From CAYRTD01 sp964426915 (lineage in GTDB: Bacteria; Bacteroidota; Bacteroidia; Bacteroidales; GCA-2748055), in NCBI GenBank assembly GCA_964426915.1, contig CAYRTD010000026.1:1-31953 (forward strand): 31,953 nt of DNA, read 5' to 3'. Below the pieces are notes generated by a model. That model was not told where the DNA came from, ran no database searches, and saw only the letters and a program-made list of their open reading frames with translations. This document shows positions 1-7,093 of this stretch, one piece after another. A program made the position numbers and the translations under genes. Each line of letters starts with the position of its first letter. The stretch's first letter is position 1.

Positions 1-379
1 CTATTGCTTCATCCACTTTTTGGCTAACTTCGTTAAATTCCACTTTTTTCTGGGTTGAAAGGCTGCTGATGGTGTAAAAGATTCTGAGATATTCAAGATA
101 TTTTTGCTCGTTTACCTGTTTTTGTTTTTTGTGGAGGATGGTATTTTTGGTTATGGTGAAGAGGTAATTGTGAAGAGGGTATTCTTCCTTGATCCTTTTC
201 CGTGTAATCCATAATTTAGTAAAGACTTCCTGGATGATTTCCTCGATATCCGTTTCATTGGTGAGATAGCGCGATGCAAATGAAAAAACCCTGACCTTAT
301 AAAGATCATAGATATCACGGAAGGCCTCTTTATCGTCCTTTTTTATTCTTCTGATCAGTATGGTTTCAGGGTTAGTCAA
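1..379 (-). CDS. ECF-type RNA polymerase sigma factor, 3' part outside the window
   Basis: Reading the minus strand from 379 gives 126 codons open to the left edge. The protein begins MTNPETILIRRIKKDDKEAF and continues with a typical sigma-70 region 2 (around residues 10-85): FRDIYDLYKVRVFSFASRYL, then TDIEEIIQEVFTKLW, then a basic segment rich in Lys and Arg. Residues after about 90 look like the linker before region 4, which lies outside the window. The start is probably the TTG at 379, because a TAA stop lies directly before it in frame and no ATG is available nearby. ECF sigma factors of this kind in Bacteroidota usually sit beside an anti-sigma factor and a TonB system; any such partner would be to the left. 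The sigma family call is firm, the exact start less so. Confidence 0.85.
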   Translation of the reverse strand, partial: MTNPETILIRRIKKDDKEAFRDIYDLYKVRVFSFASRYLTNETDIEEIIQEVFTKLWITRKRIKEEYPLHNYLFTITKNTILHKKQKQVNEQKYLEYLRIFYTISSLSTQKKVEFNEVSQKVDEAI

Positions 380-434
380 TTATTCAAAGGGATTTTATCA
401 ACCTGAAAGATATAAAATTCCGGCTCAATTTTCA

Positions 435-1595
435 TTAACCGGAGTAAGTATCCTTTTTTAGTATGTTTCCTTTGTGCATCATTAATTTTCCACGTGCTAT
501 CATGGTTTCCATTTCGAGATTCTCATTTAACAACACAATATCCGCATCAAAATTCTCTTTTATGAAACCTTTGGCGGGAAGTTTAAGAATTCTGGCAGGG
601 TTGGAAGTGGCTGTCATCAGCGCTATTTCAAAGTCTACCTTTTCATTTTTTATTGTATCCCTGATTTCTCTGAAAACACTTGCAGGATCACCCATTTCCA
701 GGCGTACAAGATTTCCCTCTTCATCAAACCCGGGGAGGGAACCATTGGCATCGGAGGTCATAGTTATGTGCTCGGCTGGCACTCCTGCGGCAAGAAGTCC
801 GGCAACGGCCTTTGAAGGTTTCACCTCAACATCCGTGTAATATGGATAGGAGCTGGCGGTAATGTCTATCCATCCTTTTTTACCATATGTTTTGGAGTCT
901 TCAAAAATATGATGATTACGATTGCAGTGTGTGGGCAGGAATTGCTTGTATTTGAGTTCTGATTTTTCTACTATTTCATGTATGGTGCGGAAAGGATTTT
1001 TTGCATCGCCCATATGAAAATTGATAATGCCAGACTTATCTCCCAGCATAGCTCCAACGCGAACATGTGAGGCAAGTTTGATAAGCTCCCCGATGGAGGC
1101 ATGAGATGAGCGGTGATCGGAAATGGAGATCTCTCCTGCACCGATGATTTCTTCAATGAGAGCAATATCTTTTCCCGGATCACCAAAGAAGCCAGGCGTC
1201 GGAACCTGGTAAGCACCAATCCACATCCAGGCAGAAACGCCCTGTTTGCGAAGTGATTTTACTTTCATTAAGACGCTTTCCGGGCTACGGGTGAAACCGT
1301 CTGTGCCGAGACAGCCGATAACAGTTGTTACTCCCCCTTCGATCATCTTCTCCAATTTCATTTCGGGAGTCCGTGTAGCCGGTCCTCCTTCCCCTCCTGC
1401 TCCGGCTATATGCACGTGACCATCAATGAGACCGGGGATGAGGATTTTTCCTTCTGCCTCTATAACTTCTTCAAGTAGCTCTTCCGGAATATTGATATTA
1501 TCAGCAATTTTCAGGATCTTTTCTCCTCCGGTGAGGATGTCTTTAATTCCGAGGTAATCGGGGGCGTATGTTTTTGCGTTTTTGATTAGGAGCAT
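435..1595 (-). CDS. iadA: Isoaspartyl dipeptidase (beta-aspartyl peptidase), amidohydrolase superfamily
   Basis: This 386-residue protein matches Escherichia coli IadA along its length as I remember that sequence. IadA cleaves beta-aspartyl dipeptides that arise from protein damage. The binuclear metal site can be followed: H60 and H62 (GLIDGHVH), H194 (NFHMGD), H223 (PTHCNRN) and D282 (SDANGS). The conserved GEGGPATRTPE stretch follows the first histidine pair. At the position where E. coli has the carboxylated bridging lysine (VKCAISDHRS), this protein has glutamate 155 (GEISISDHRS). It probably acts in the cytoplasm, since there is no signal peptide. It lies downstream of the symporter on the same strand but 318 bases away, with its own possible promoter, so co-transcription is uncertain. 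Confidence 0.92.
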   Translation of the reverse strand: MLLIKNAKTYAPDYLGIKDILTGGEKILKIADNINIPEELLEEVIEAEGKILIPGLIDGHVHIAGAGGEGGPATRTPEMKLEKMIEGGVTTVIGCLGTDGFTRSPESVLMKVKSLRKQGVSAWMWIGAYQVPTPGFFGDPGKDIALIEEIIGAGEISISDHRSSHASIGELIKLASHVRVGAMLGDKSGIINFHMGDAKNPFRTIHEIVEKSELKYKQFLPTHCNRNHHIFEDSKTYGKKGWIDITASSYPYYTDVEVKPSKAVAGLLAAGVPAEHITMTSDANGSLPGFDEEGNLVRLEMGDPASVFREIRDTIKNEKVDFEIALMTATSNPARILKLPAKGFIKENFDADIVLLNENLEMETMIARGKLMMHKGNILKKDTYSG

Positions 1596-1913
1596 CTTAA
1601 AAATGGTTTATTGGTTCAACAAATACACATAAATATGGTCACAAATGTACACAAATAGATTCCATATATATTAATATTATGTATTGGTATTATTTGTGAT
1701 GATTTGTGTTCTTTATTTGAGAAAATTTGTGGATTTCATCATAAATGCCTGTGCTGAGCATTGTCGAAATAACTGTTTTGAGGCAGAGAGGTTGTCTTAC
1801 ATGTAACTCTTTATTTAAAAGTACTAATTTCCCAGTTATTTTTTGTTTATCGCAAACTATTTACTGGGGACTAAAAAGTTAATATAGACATGCCCGACAA
1901 TGAATCTGAATTT
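1596..1913. other. Intergenic region between symporter and isoaspartyl dipeptidase
   Basis: No convincing gene is present in these 318 bases. The part nearest the dipeptidase is AT-rich with several short ATTTGTG-type repeats read on the minus strand. One of them, TACATTTG at 1642-1649, fits a promoter box. The part nearest the symporter holds CCCAGT and ACTGGG about 27 bases apart, too far apart for a convincing terminator. Confidence 0.5.
1642..1649 (-). promoter_or_regulatory. Candidate -7 box (TACATTTG) for the isoaspartyl dipeptidase gene
   Basis: On the minus strand the bases read TACATTTG, an exact match to the Bacteroidota TAnnTTTG box. It lies 46 bases upstream of the ATG at 1595. 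No clear TTTG -33 element was found at the usual distance, so the assignment is tentative. Confidence 0.35.
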
Positions 1914-3335
1914 TTATCCTTCCTGTCGGAGTTGGGATTCTTTCCTTCCCACAACAACACTTCCCACAAAATAAATCATCACCGATACCAGCACTCCCAG
2001 CACCGCAGGTTGCTCAAAGAGTTTTCCTTCCAATTCTCTGAAGATCATGGTAACAGATACGGAGATGATGATAGTAAAAAACATAAGCTTGTTGAGCTTT
2101 TTGGACTTCTTTTTGGTAAAAATACCTACAATTACCGGAAGTATGATTCCCGGAGCCCACATGGTATAGGTAAGAAGAAGGAGATCGATGACATTAGGAA
2201 GCACAAGGGCAAGAAGAACGCCGGTAATGCCAATGAAAACGGAGAAATAGCGTGAGATTCTCAATCCTGAATTTTTTCTTTCGGGCCATTTTCTCAGGTA
2301 ATAATGTTCATAAAGGTCCTTTACAAAGATGGCTGTGGAGGAATTCAGGATAGAGTCGGCCGACGACATCACGGCACTCATCAGAGCGGCAATGATAACA
2401 CCCCCAATAATGGGATTGTTCAGTTTCAGAATAGTACGGGGAAGTGCCTGTTCGCTGTCGATATCAGGGAAATTGAATTTTGCATAAAGAGCAATAAAAA
2501 ACAGGATAACCGGGAAAGTAAACAAGAGGAAGCCCCCTGCTCCTATAATTCCTATTTTGGTATTGCGAATATCTTTTCCTACCACAAAACGGGTTATATA
2601 ACCGGGAGCAAAGGTTTCTCCCAGCAAAAAAGCCAGGAAAGTTGATATCGCAAAAAACCAGCCTTTTCCACCATCCATCTGGAAAAACTCCGGGGGTACA
2701 ACATTCCTTATCTCCGCTTTGGATGCCATTATATCGGGAATACAGAGAATCATGGTAATCAGGAATCCCACAAATAAAATAACAAACTGGTATACATCGG
2801 TATGTATAACAGCCAGCAACCCACCTGCCGTACTGTATAGAACGACAATACTACCTCCAATAATTACGGCCCAGGTATAGGGTATTTCCGGGATCATGGC
2901 TGTTATGATCTTACCAAAGGCAACCATTTGCGCTCCCAGTACACCGATAGAAAAAAGCAGGGAAAGAATGAAAGCCAGGAGGCGGTTTTTCTCATCGAAG
3001 CGGTGACCGAAATATCCTGCCACGGTATATAATTTTAACTCTCTGAACTTCGGTGCAATATAATAACCGGAAAAAATAAACTGGAGGTACCAGCCCATGG
3101 AAACAAGCAGCATGAGTATGCCCCATTCATAGGTTTTTCCGATGGCGCCGATGGAAGAACCACCCCCAAGAAGAGTTGCGCTCATGGTTGCCATCAGGAA
3201 AAACCATCCGACATTTCTTCCTGCAACAAGGAAATCATCCTGATGACTGATCTTCCGGCTTCTTAGCATTCCCTTTGTGACTATAAATATGAAATAAGCT
3301 GCTATAATTACATATTGTATCCAGGTAGTGTGCAT
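1914..3335 (-). CDS. Sodium:solute symporter family (SSS) transporter
   Basis: This 473-residue protein is hydrophobic throughout, with about 12-13 membrane segments. Features expected of the sodium:solute symporter family are present: DDFLVAGRNVGWFFLMATMSATLLGGGSSIG in the first core helix region (residues about 33-63), a GGLLAVIHTDVYQF stretch, and ALMSAVMSSADSILNSS in the eighth core helix, where serines contribute to the sodium site. The substrate cannot be decided; members move sugars, amino acids, vitamins, sialic acid or carboxylates. The start ATG at 3335 gives a normal first helix (TTWIQYVIIAAYFIFIV). The gene is followed on the same strand by the isoaspartyl dipeptidase, which might hint at peptide or amino-acid uptake, but the gap is wide. 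Confidence 0.9.
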   Translation of the reverse strand: MHTTWIQYVIIAAYFIFIVTKGMLRSRKISHQDDFLVAGRNVGWFFLMATMSATLLGGGSSIGAIGKTYEWGILMLLVSMGWYLQFIFSGYYIAPKFRELKLYTVAGYFGHRFDEKNRLLAFILSLLFSIGVLGAQMVAFGKIITAMIPEIPYTWAVIIGGSIVVLYSTAGGLLAVIHTDVYQFVILFVGFLITMILCIPDIMASKAEIRNVVPPEFFQMDGGKGWFFAISTFLAFLLGETFAPGYITRFVVGKDIRNTKIGIIGAGGFLLFTFPVILFFIALYAKFNFPDIDSEQALPRTILKLNNPIIGGVIIAALMSAVMSSADSILNSSTAIFVKDLYEHYYLRKWPERKNSGLRISRYFSVFIGITGVLLALVLPNVIDLLLLTYTMWAPGIILPVIVGIFTKKKSKKLNKLMFFTIIISVSVTMIFRELEGKLFEQPAVLGVLVSVMIYFVGSVVVGRKESQLRQEG

Positions 3336-3898
3336 AAGAAAGTTAAATTATTTAGTGTATATATTATTATCTGGCAGGTTATTAAGAGCGTTTATAGGAT
3401 TTGTTTTATTATTAAAATTTAGCTTAATTTTCATATAAAAACATGTTTCACTATTTCACTTAAAGAAGAAATCCGGGCAGGATAAAGATCCTGATTGCAC
3501 ACCTCAATTTCGGATATTAATCCTAATTTATTCGAATAGAAAGACCAAGCACATTTAAAGCGCGCCAATATAGAAAAAAGTGGAGAGAGTTCATAAATAT
3601 GAGCCACAAAGTCTCAAAAATTTAGAAGTAATGAGTTTGAGTATATTTCATTATGCCTGGAAAATCAATAGTTAAAAAAACGGCAAAAAACAAATGAAAT
3701 TGAAAAAGTGGTAAAGGGTTGATTTTTTAAGTGGGTTATTTACAGGGACATGAGGGCTCTGCATTTTGTTCACACCCTAAGGGTCTTAGACCCTTAGGGT
3801 GTGAACAAAATGCCCATCAAAAAAAAATTATTAATATCAAATCAAAACAAAAAACAAATCCCTCCGTTAAACTTCTATGAACTAAAAAATCCACTATT
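3336..3898. other. Divergent intergenic region with a long palindrome
   Basis: These 563 bases separate the symporter (minus) from the beta-barrel gene (plus) and must hold both promoters. I could not place a clean TAnnTTTG box for either gene. The strongest structure is the 53-bp palindrome at 3761-3813. The rest is AT-rich with no open frame that resembles a protein. Confidence 0.5.
3761..3813. repeat. 53-bp perfect inverted repeat (26-bp arms, 1-base centre)
   Basis: The left arm begins GCATTTTGTTCACACCCTAA and ends GGGTCT; after a single T at 3787 its exact reverse complement follows, ending at 3813. Every one of the 26 pairs matches. Each arm also contains the near-palindromic core ACCCTAAGGGT. 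The element lies 85 bases upstream of the beta-barrel start codon and is followed by an A-rich tract. Confidence 0.95.
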
Positions 3899-4546
3899 AT
3901 GAAAAAAATAGCTCTGATATTATTTGCCGGAATATTTTCCCTGGGCATCTCGTCAGCTCAATTTGTAAGTTATGGGATAAAAGGCGGGCTAAATTATTCC
4001 AATTTAAGATTTGATGATGTCAAGAACATCACCGCAAACTCGTCGGAATATAAACTGCAGAATGATGAATCATTTCAGGGATTTCATATTGGGGTTATGG
4101 CGCGATTAAAAGTCTTTTCACTGTATATTCAGCCGGAATTGTATTTTAATGCTGCAGGAGGATCCCTAATTATCGAAGAGGTGCAATCAGGAGAAGCGAC
4201 AGTAGATTACGCCCGTGATATTAAATATAATAAAATTGACCTTCCGGTTCTGGTAGGATTCAAGGTTGGTCCGGTAAGAATAAACGGAGGCCCCGTTGGC
4301 TCTGTGATACTTTCAGAAAATAATGAGGCCGAGGATATTATTCCTGAACTTGAAACCATGTCCAAATTTGCAACTATAGGATTCCAGGTAGGAGCAGGGG
4401 TTGATCTCTTGAAATTTCTTACACTCGATTATCGATTTGAAGGTGGATTGAGCAAGTACGGTGATGGAATCGAGGTTGGAGATAAGACTTACCCATTCGA
4501 TTCCAGAGCAAATATTCATCTTATCAGTCTGGGGATAATGTTTTAG
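3899..4546 (+). CDS. Small outer-membrane beta-barrel protein, PorT-like family
   Basis: The 215-residue protein starts with a signal peptide (MKKIALILFAGIFSLGISSAQ, cut probably after SAQ). It continues with FVSYGIKGGLNYSNLRF, the typical first strands of the Bacteroidota OMP_b-brl_2 (PorT-like) barrels. Alternating hydrophobic and polar strands recur (for example FSLYIQPELYFNAAGGSL, KIDLPVLVGFKVGPVRINGGP, FATIGFQVGAGVDLLKFLTLDYRFEGGLS) and the chain ends HLISLGIMF with a C-terminal phenylalanine, usual for outer-membrane barrels. The function is unknown; such proteins often act as small channels or structural barrels. It is a single gene, facing the helicase gene on the other strand. Confidence 0.85.
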   Translation: MKKIALILFAGIFSLGISSAQFVSYGIKGGLNYSNLRFDDVKNITANSSEYKLQNDESFQGFHIGVMARLKVFSLYIQPELYFNAAGGSLIIEEVQSGEATVDYARDIKYNKIDLPVLVGFKVGPVRINGGPVGSVILSENNEAEDIIPELETMSKFATIGFQVGAGVDLLKFLTLDYRFEGGLSKYGDGIEVGDKTYPFDSRANIHLISLGIMF

Positions 4547-4647
4547 GATTAGTAGGTCACGACACACTTGAGTAACAGATCTCTCACCAAGTCGACGTGC
4601 TTTTAACTACCGGTCTTCAGGTAATTATTTGGTAAGAAAGAGCTTTA

Positions 4648-5856
4648 TTATCTTTTTCTCCCCTTACGGTATAAATTCTTTTTCTTTCCATCTGCCCATG
4701 GTTTCCTGATTTCCCATTCGGGACTCTTTCCAATCTCAGGAGGTACCGGCAATTTTATAATCTCCGACTCAATAAGACGTTCTATATTTGCCAGTCTTCC
4801 CATGTCGTCGGGACTTACCAGTGTAAGTGCAACTCCTGTTCCTTTAGCCCTAGCGGTTCTGCCTACCCTGTGCACATAATCTTCAGCATCCTGGGGAACA
4901 TCATAATTGACGATGAGGTCTATGTCTTTTACATCGATGCCCCTGCTCATAACATCGGTGGCTACCAGAATTCGCACCTTCCGGGATCTGAAACCTTGTA
5001 GTACATTTTCACGTTCTTTTTGTTCCAGATCGGAGGAAATGGATCTCACCAGATATTTATCCGTTCGTAATGCTCTTTCCAACTCGGCCACTTTCTTTTT
5101 CGTAGAACAAAAGATCAGAATAGAGCTGTATTCCGGCTTATCTGCCAGGAGATTTTCAATGAGCTTATTTTTCTGGGTTTCATAACAAAGATAAGCTGCC
5201 TGCAGAACTCCTTCAGCAGGTTTTGACATGGCAATGTTGATCTCTACCTGATCATTCAGGATTTTAGATGCAAGCTTCCTTATATTCGGAGGCATAGTTG
5301 CGGAGAACATGAGCGTTTGTCTGTTTTCAGGAAGATGATTAATGATTTTGACAATATCCTCATAAAATCCCATATCAAGCATACGGTCGGCTTCATCAAG
5401 GATAAGGTGTTCCAGGTTTTTAAAGTTAACATACCCCATATCAATATGGGCAATAAGCTTTCCAGGAGTTGCTACAACTATGTGGGTTCCTTCTTTGAGT
5501 GCCTTCTTTTGCTGATCCCAATCCGATCCGTCAGTTCCCCCATAAAGACATATTGATGTAGCCCCCACAAAATAGCTGAAACCCTGCACGGCCTGGTCGA
5601 TTTGCATAGCCAGTTCACGGGTGGGGACTATTACCAGGGTATTTACTCCATCGATCTTTTTATCCTTGATCCGGTTTAGTACCGGTAAAATAAAGGCCGC
5701 AGTTTTGCCTGTACCTGTTTGTGCACAGGCGATCAGATCTTTTCCTTCAAGTATGGCAGGAACGGCCTGTTCCTGTATAGGGGTTGCTTCTTCAAAACCC
5801 ATGTATGAAATAGCCTCAAGTATTTCGTCGCTTAAATTCAGTTCGTTAAATTTCAT
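4648..5856 (-). CDS. DEAD-box ATP-dependent RNA helicase (RhlE-like)
   Basis: All core helicase motifs can be read in order: the Q motif (FEEATPIQEQ), motif I AQTGTGKT, Ia PTRELA, TPGK, motif II DEAD, motif III SAT, then in the second RecA domain IFCSTKKK, TDVMSRGID (motif V) and HRVGRTAR (motif VI). The C-terminal tail is short and basic (ending KKKNLYRKGRKR), which fits small RhlE-type helicases that remodel RNA in ribosome assembly or decay. I place the start at the ATG at 5856 (MKFNELNLSDEIL), giving 402 residues. A longer frame from 5892 would begin inside the likely promoter, and its extra residues do not look like this family. Its 3' end faces the barrel gene. Confidence 0.95.
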   Translation of the reverse strand: MKFNELNLSDEILEAISYMGFEEATPIQEQAVPAILEGKDLIACAQTGTGKTAAFILPVLNRIKDKKIDGVNTLVIVPTRELAMQIDQAVQGFSYFVGATSICLYGGTDGSDWDQQKKALKEGTHIVVATPGKLIAHIDMGYVNFKNLEHLILDEADRMLDMGFYEDIVKIINHLPENRQTLMFSATMPPNIRKLASKILNDQVEINIAMSKPAEGVLQAAYLCYETQKNKLIENLLADKPEYSSILIFCSTKKKVAELERALRTDKYLVRSISSDLEQKERENVLQGFRSRKVRILVATDVMSRGIDVKDIDLIVNYDVPQDAEDYVHRVGRTARAKGTGVALTLVSPDDMGRLANIERLIESEIIKLPVPPEIGKSPEWEIRKPWADGKKKNLYRKGRKR

Positions 5857-5889
5857 GTATATCGGTAAAGTGCTTTTTTTATTAAAACG

Positions 5890-5897
5890 CAAAGGTA
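5890..5897 (-). promoter_or_regulatory. Promoter -7 box TACCTTTG for the DEAD-box helicase
   Basis: The minus strand reads TACCTTTG, an exact TAnnTTTG match, 33 bases upstream of the ATG at 5856. That spacing leaves a leader of about 25-30 bases. No strong TTTG was seen in the -33 region. The box supports 5856 as the true start. Confidence 0.5.
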
Positions 5898-5957
5898 CAT
5901 TATTTTATGATAATTGTAATACCCGGATTTTTTTATGTAAAAGAGTGAAATTCCTTC

Positions 5958-7043
5958 TCAGAAAAGGTTTGCAAGAATATTGGAAGCTTCGGTTCCAAGG
6001 CCCGGAAGATCATTCGGATAAAGCGTTCCGTTTTTGAGGATCAGGGTTCCTTTTGCCGGATCATCTATAAGGTCAAGATGCCCATCCAGATCTGCATATA
6101 TAACATTAGGCCGTGAAAGTGCAAAATGCAATCCTGCAGAAATTGATACTTCTGATTCATCCATGCAGCCCACCATAACTTCTACTTTTGCAGCGCTGGC
6201 TACTGCGTTGATACGAAGTGCTTCAGAAATCCCTCCTGATTTCATAAGTTTTATATTGATCATATCAGTAAGATCATTTTTGGTAAGACTGAAAACATCC
6301 TTCAGGTTCATTATACTCTCGTCGGCCATGACAGGAATTGCAACTTTTTTACTAACCCGTCCCAGAGCTTCATAATTATCACGTGGTGTAGGTTGTTCAA
6401 GTAGTTCAATTTTATGATTTCTTGTTTTTTCTACGAACCTGATTGCATCATCAACAGAGTACCCCTGATTAGCATCCACTCTAAGCCGAATTTCTTCGCC
6501 AAATTCAAAACGAATCCTGGCAATTTTTTCAATATCTTCATCGCAAGACTTTCCCCCTTTTAGTTTGAATATTCTGAAACCTGAATCATAATAAGCTTTA
6601 GCTCTTTCTATTGTCTCCTCAACCGGCATAATTCCAATGGTAATACTTGTTGGCATGGAACTACGATATGCACCGAGGTATTTATATAGAGGAACTCCGG
6701 CTTTCTTGGAAACCAGGTCGTATAGCAACATGTCTGTCATAGCCAATGCTGAAGGATTTCCGGGAATGATTTTTTTTAGCTCCTCCATAATCCTCGTGTA
6801 ATCAAAAGGGTCGGCGTTTTTCAAAGCAGGCTCAATATATTTTTCAAGGACTTCTATTGTTTGTTCCGGAGTTTCGCCGGTAACTCCGGGATCGGGAGAT
6901 CCACATCCCCAACCCTTAATTCCTCTATCCGTTTCTGCCATAAGAAATATATTCGTGCATGATGAAAAAGTGTCATACGCTATAGTATAACTTTCTTGTA
7001 GCTTTAGCTTGACGCTTTTGAAATATATTTCTTTGATTTTCAT
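5958..7043 (-). CDS. Enolase-superfamily epimerase (dipeptide epimerase / N-acyl amino acid racemase type)
   Basis: The 361-residue protein belongs to the muconate-lactonising subgroup of the enolase superfamily. The catalytic KxK pair is K160 and K162 (FKLKGGK). The magnesium ligands are D190 (RVDANQGY), E216 (LLEQPTP) and D241 (MADES). The opposite-face lysine is K265 (INIKLMKSGG). The MDES motif near 294-297 is where dipeptide epimerases hold the substrate amino group. Known relatives epimerise L-Ala-D/L-Glu and other dipeptides, or racemise N-acetyl-D-glutamate (DgcA). All catalytic residues are present, so it should be active. It is the last gene of the four-gene operon, 50 bases after the fusion gene, and its link to DUF1611 favours an N-acylated amino acid or dipeptide substrate. 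Confidence 0.9.
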   Translation of the reverse strand: MKIKEIYFKSVKLKLQESYTIAYDTFSSCTNIFLMAETDRGIKGWGCGSPDPGVTGETPEQTIEVLEKYIEPALKNADPFDYTRIMEELKKIIPGNPSALAMTDMLLYDLVSKKAGVPLYKYLGAYRSSMPTSITIGIMPVEETIERAKAYYDSGFRIFKLKGGKSCDEDIEKIARIRFEFGEEIRLRVDANQGYSVDDAIRFVEKTRNHKIELLEQPTPRDNYEALGRVSKKVAIPVMADESIMNLKDVFSLTKNDLTDMINIKLMKSGGISEALRINAVASAAKVEVMVGCMDESEVSISAGLHFALSRPNVIYADLDGHLDLIDDPAKGTLILKNGTLYPNDLPGLGTEASNILANLF

Positions 7044-7093
7044 TTATCTGTATTAAAGACACTAATTATTATGCCTATTATGAGGAGTATTAA

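Noticed and set aside
1741..1780. Sequence GCTGAGCATTGTCGAAAT resembling a dispersed GCTGAGCTTGTCGAAG-type repeat
   Set aside because: Only one degenerate copy here and no inverted partner, so no repeat could be supported.
5857..5892. Longer start for the DEAD-box helicase at 5892
   Set aside because: It would begin in the TACCTTTG promoter box and the added residues are not typical; 5856 gives the usual N-terminus.
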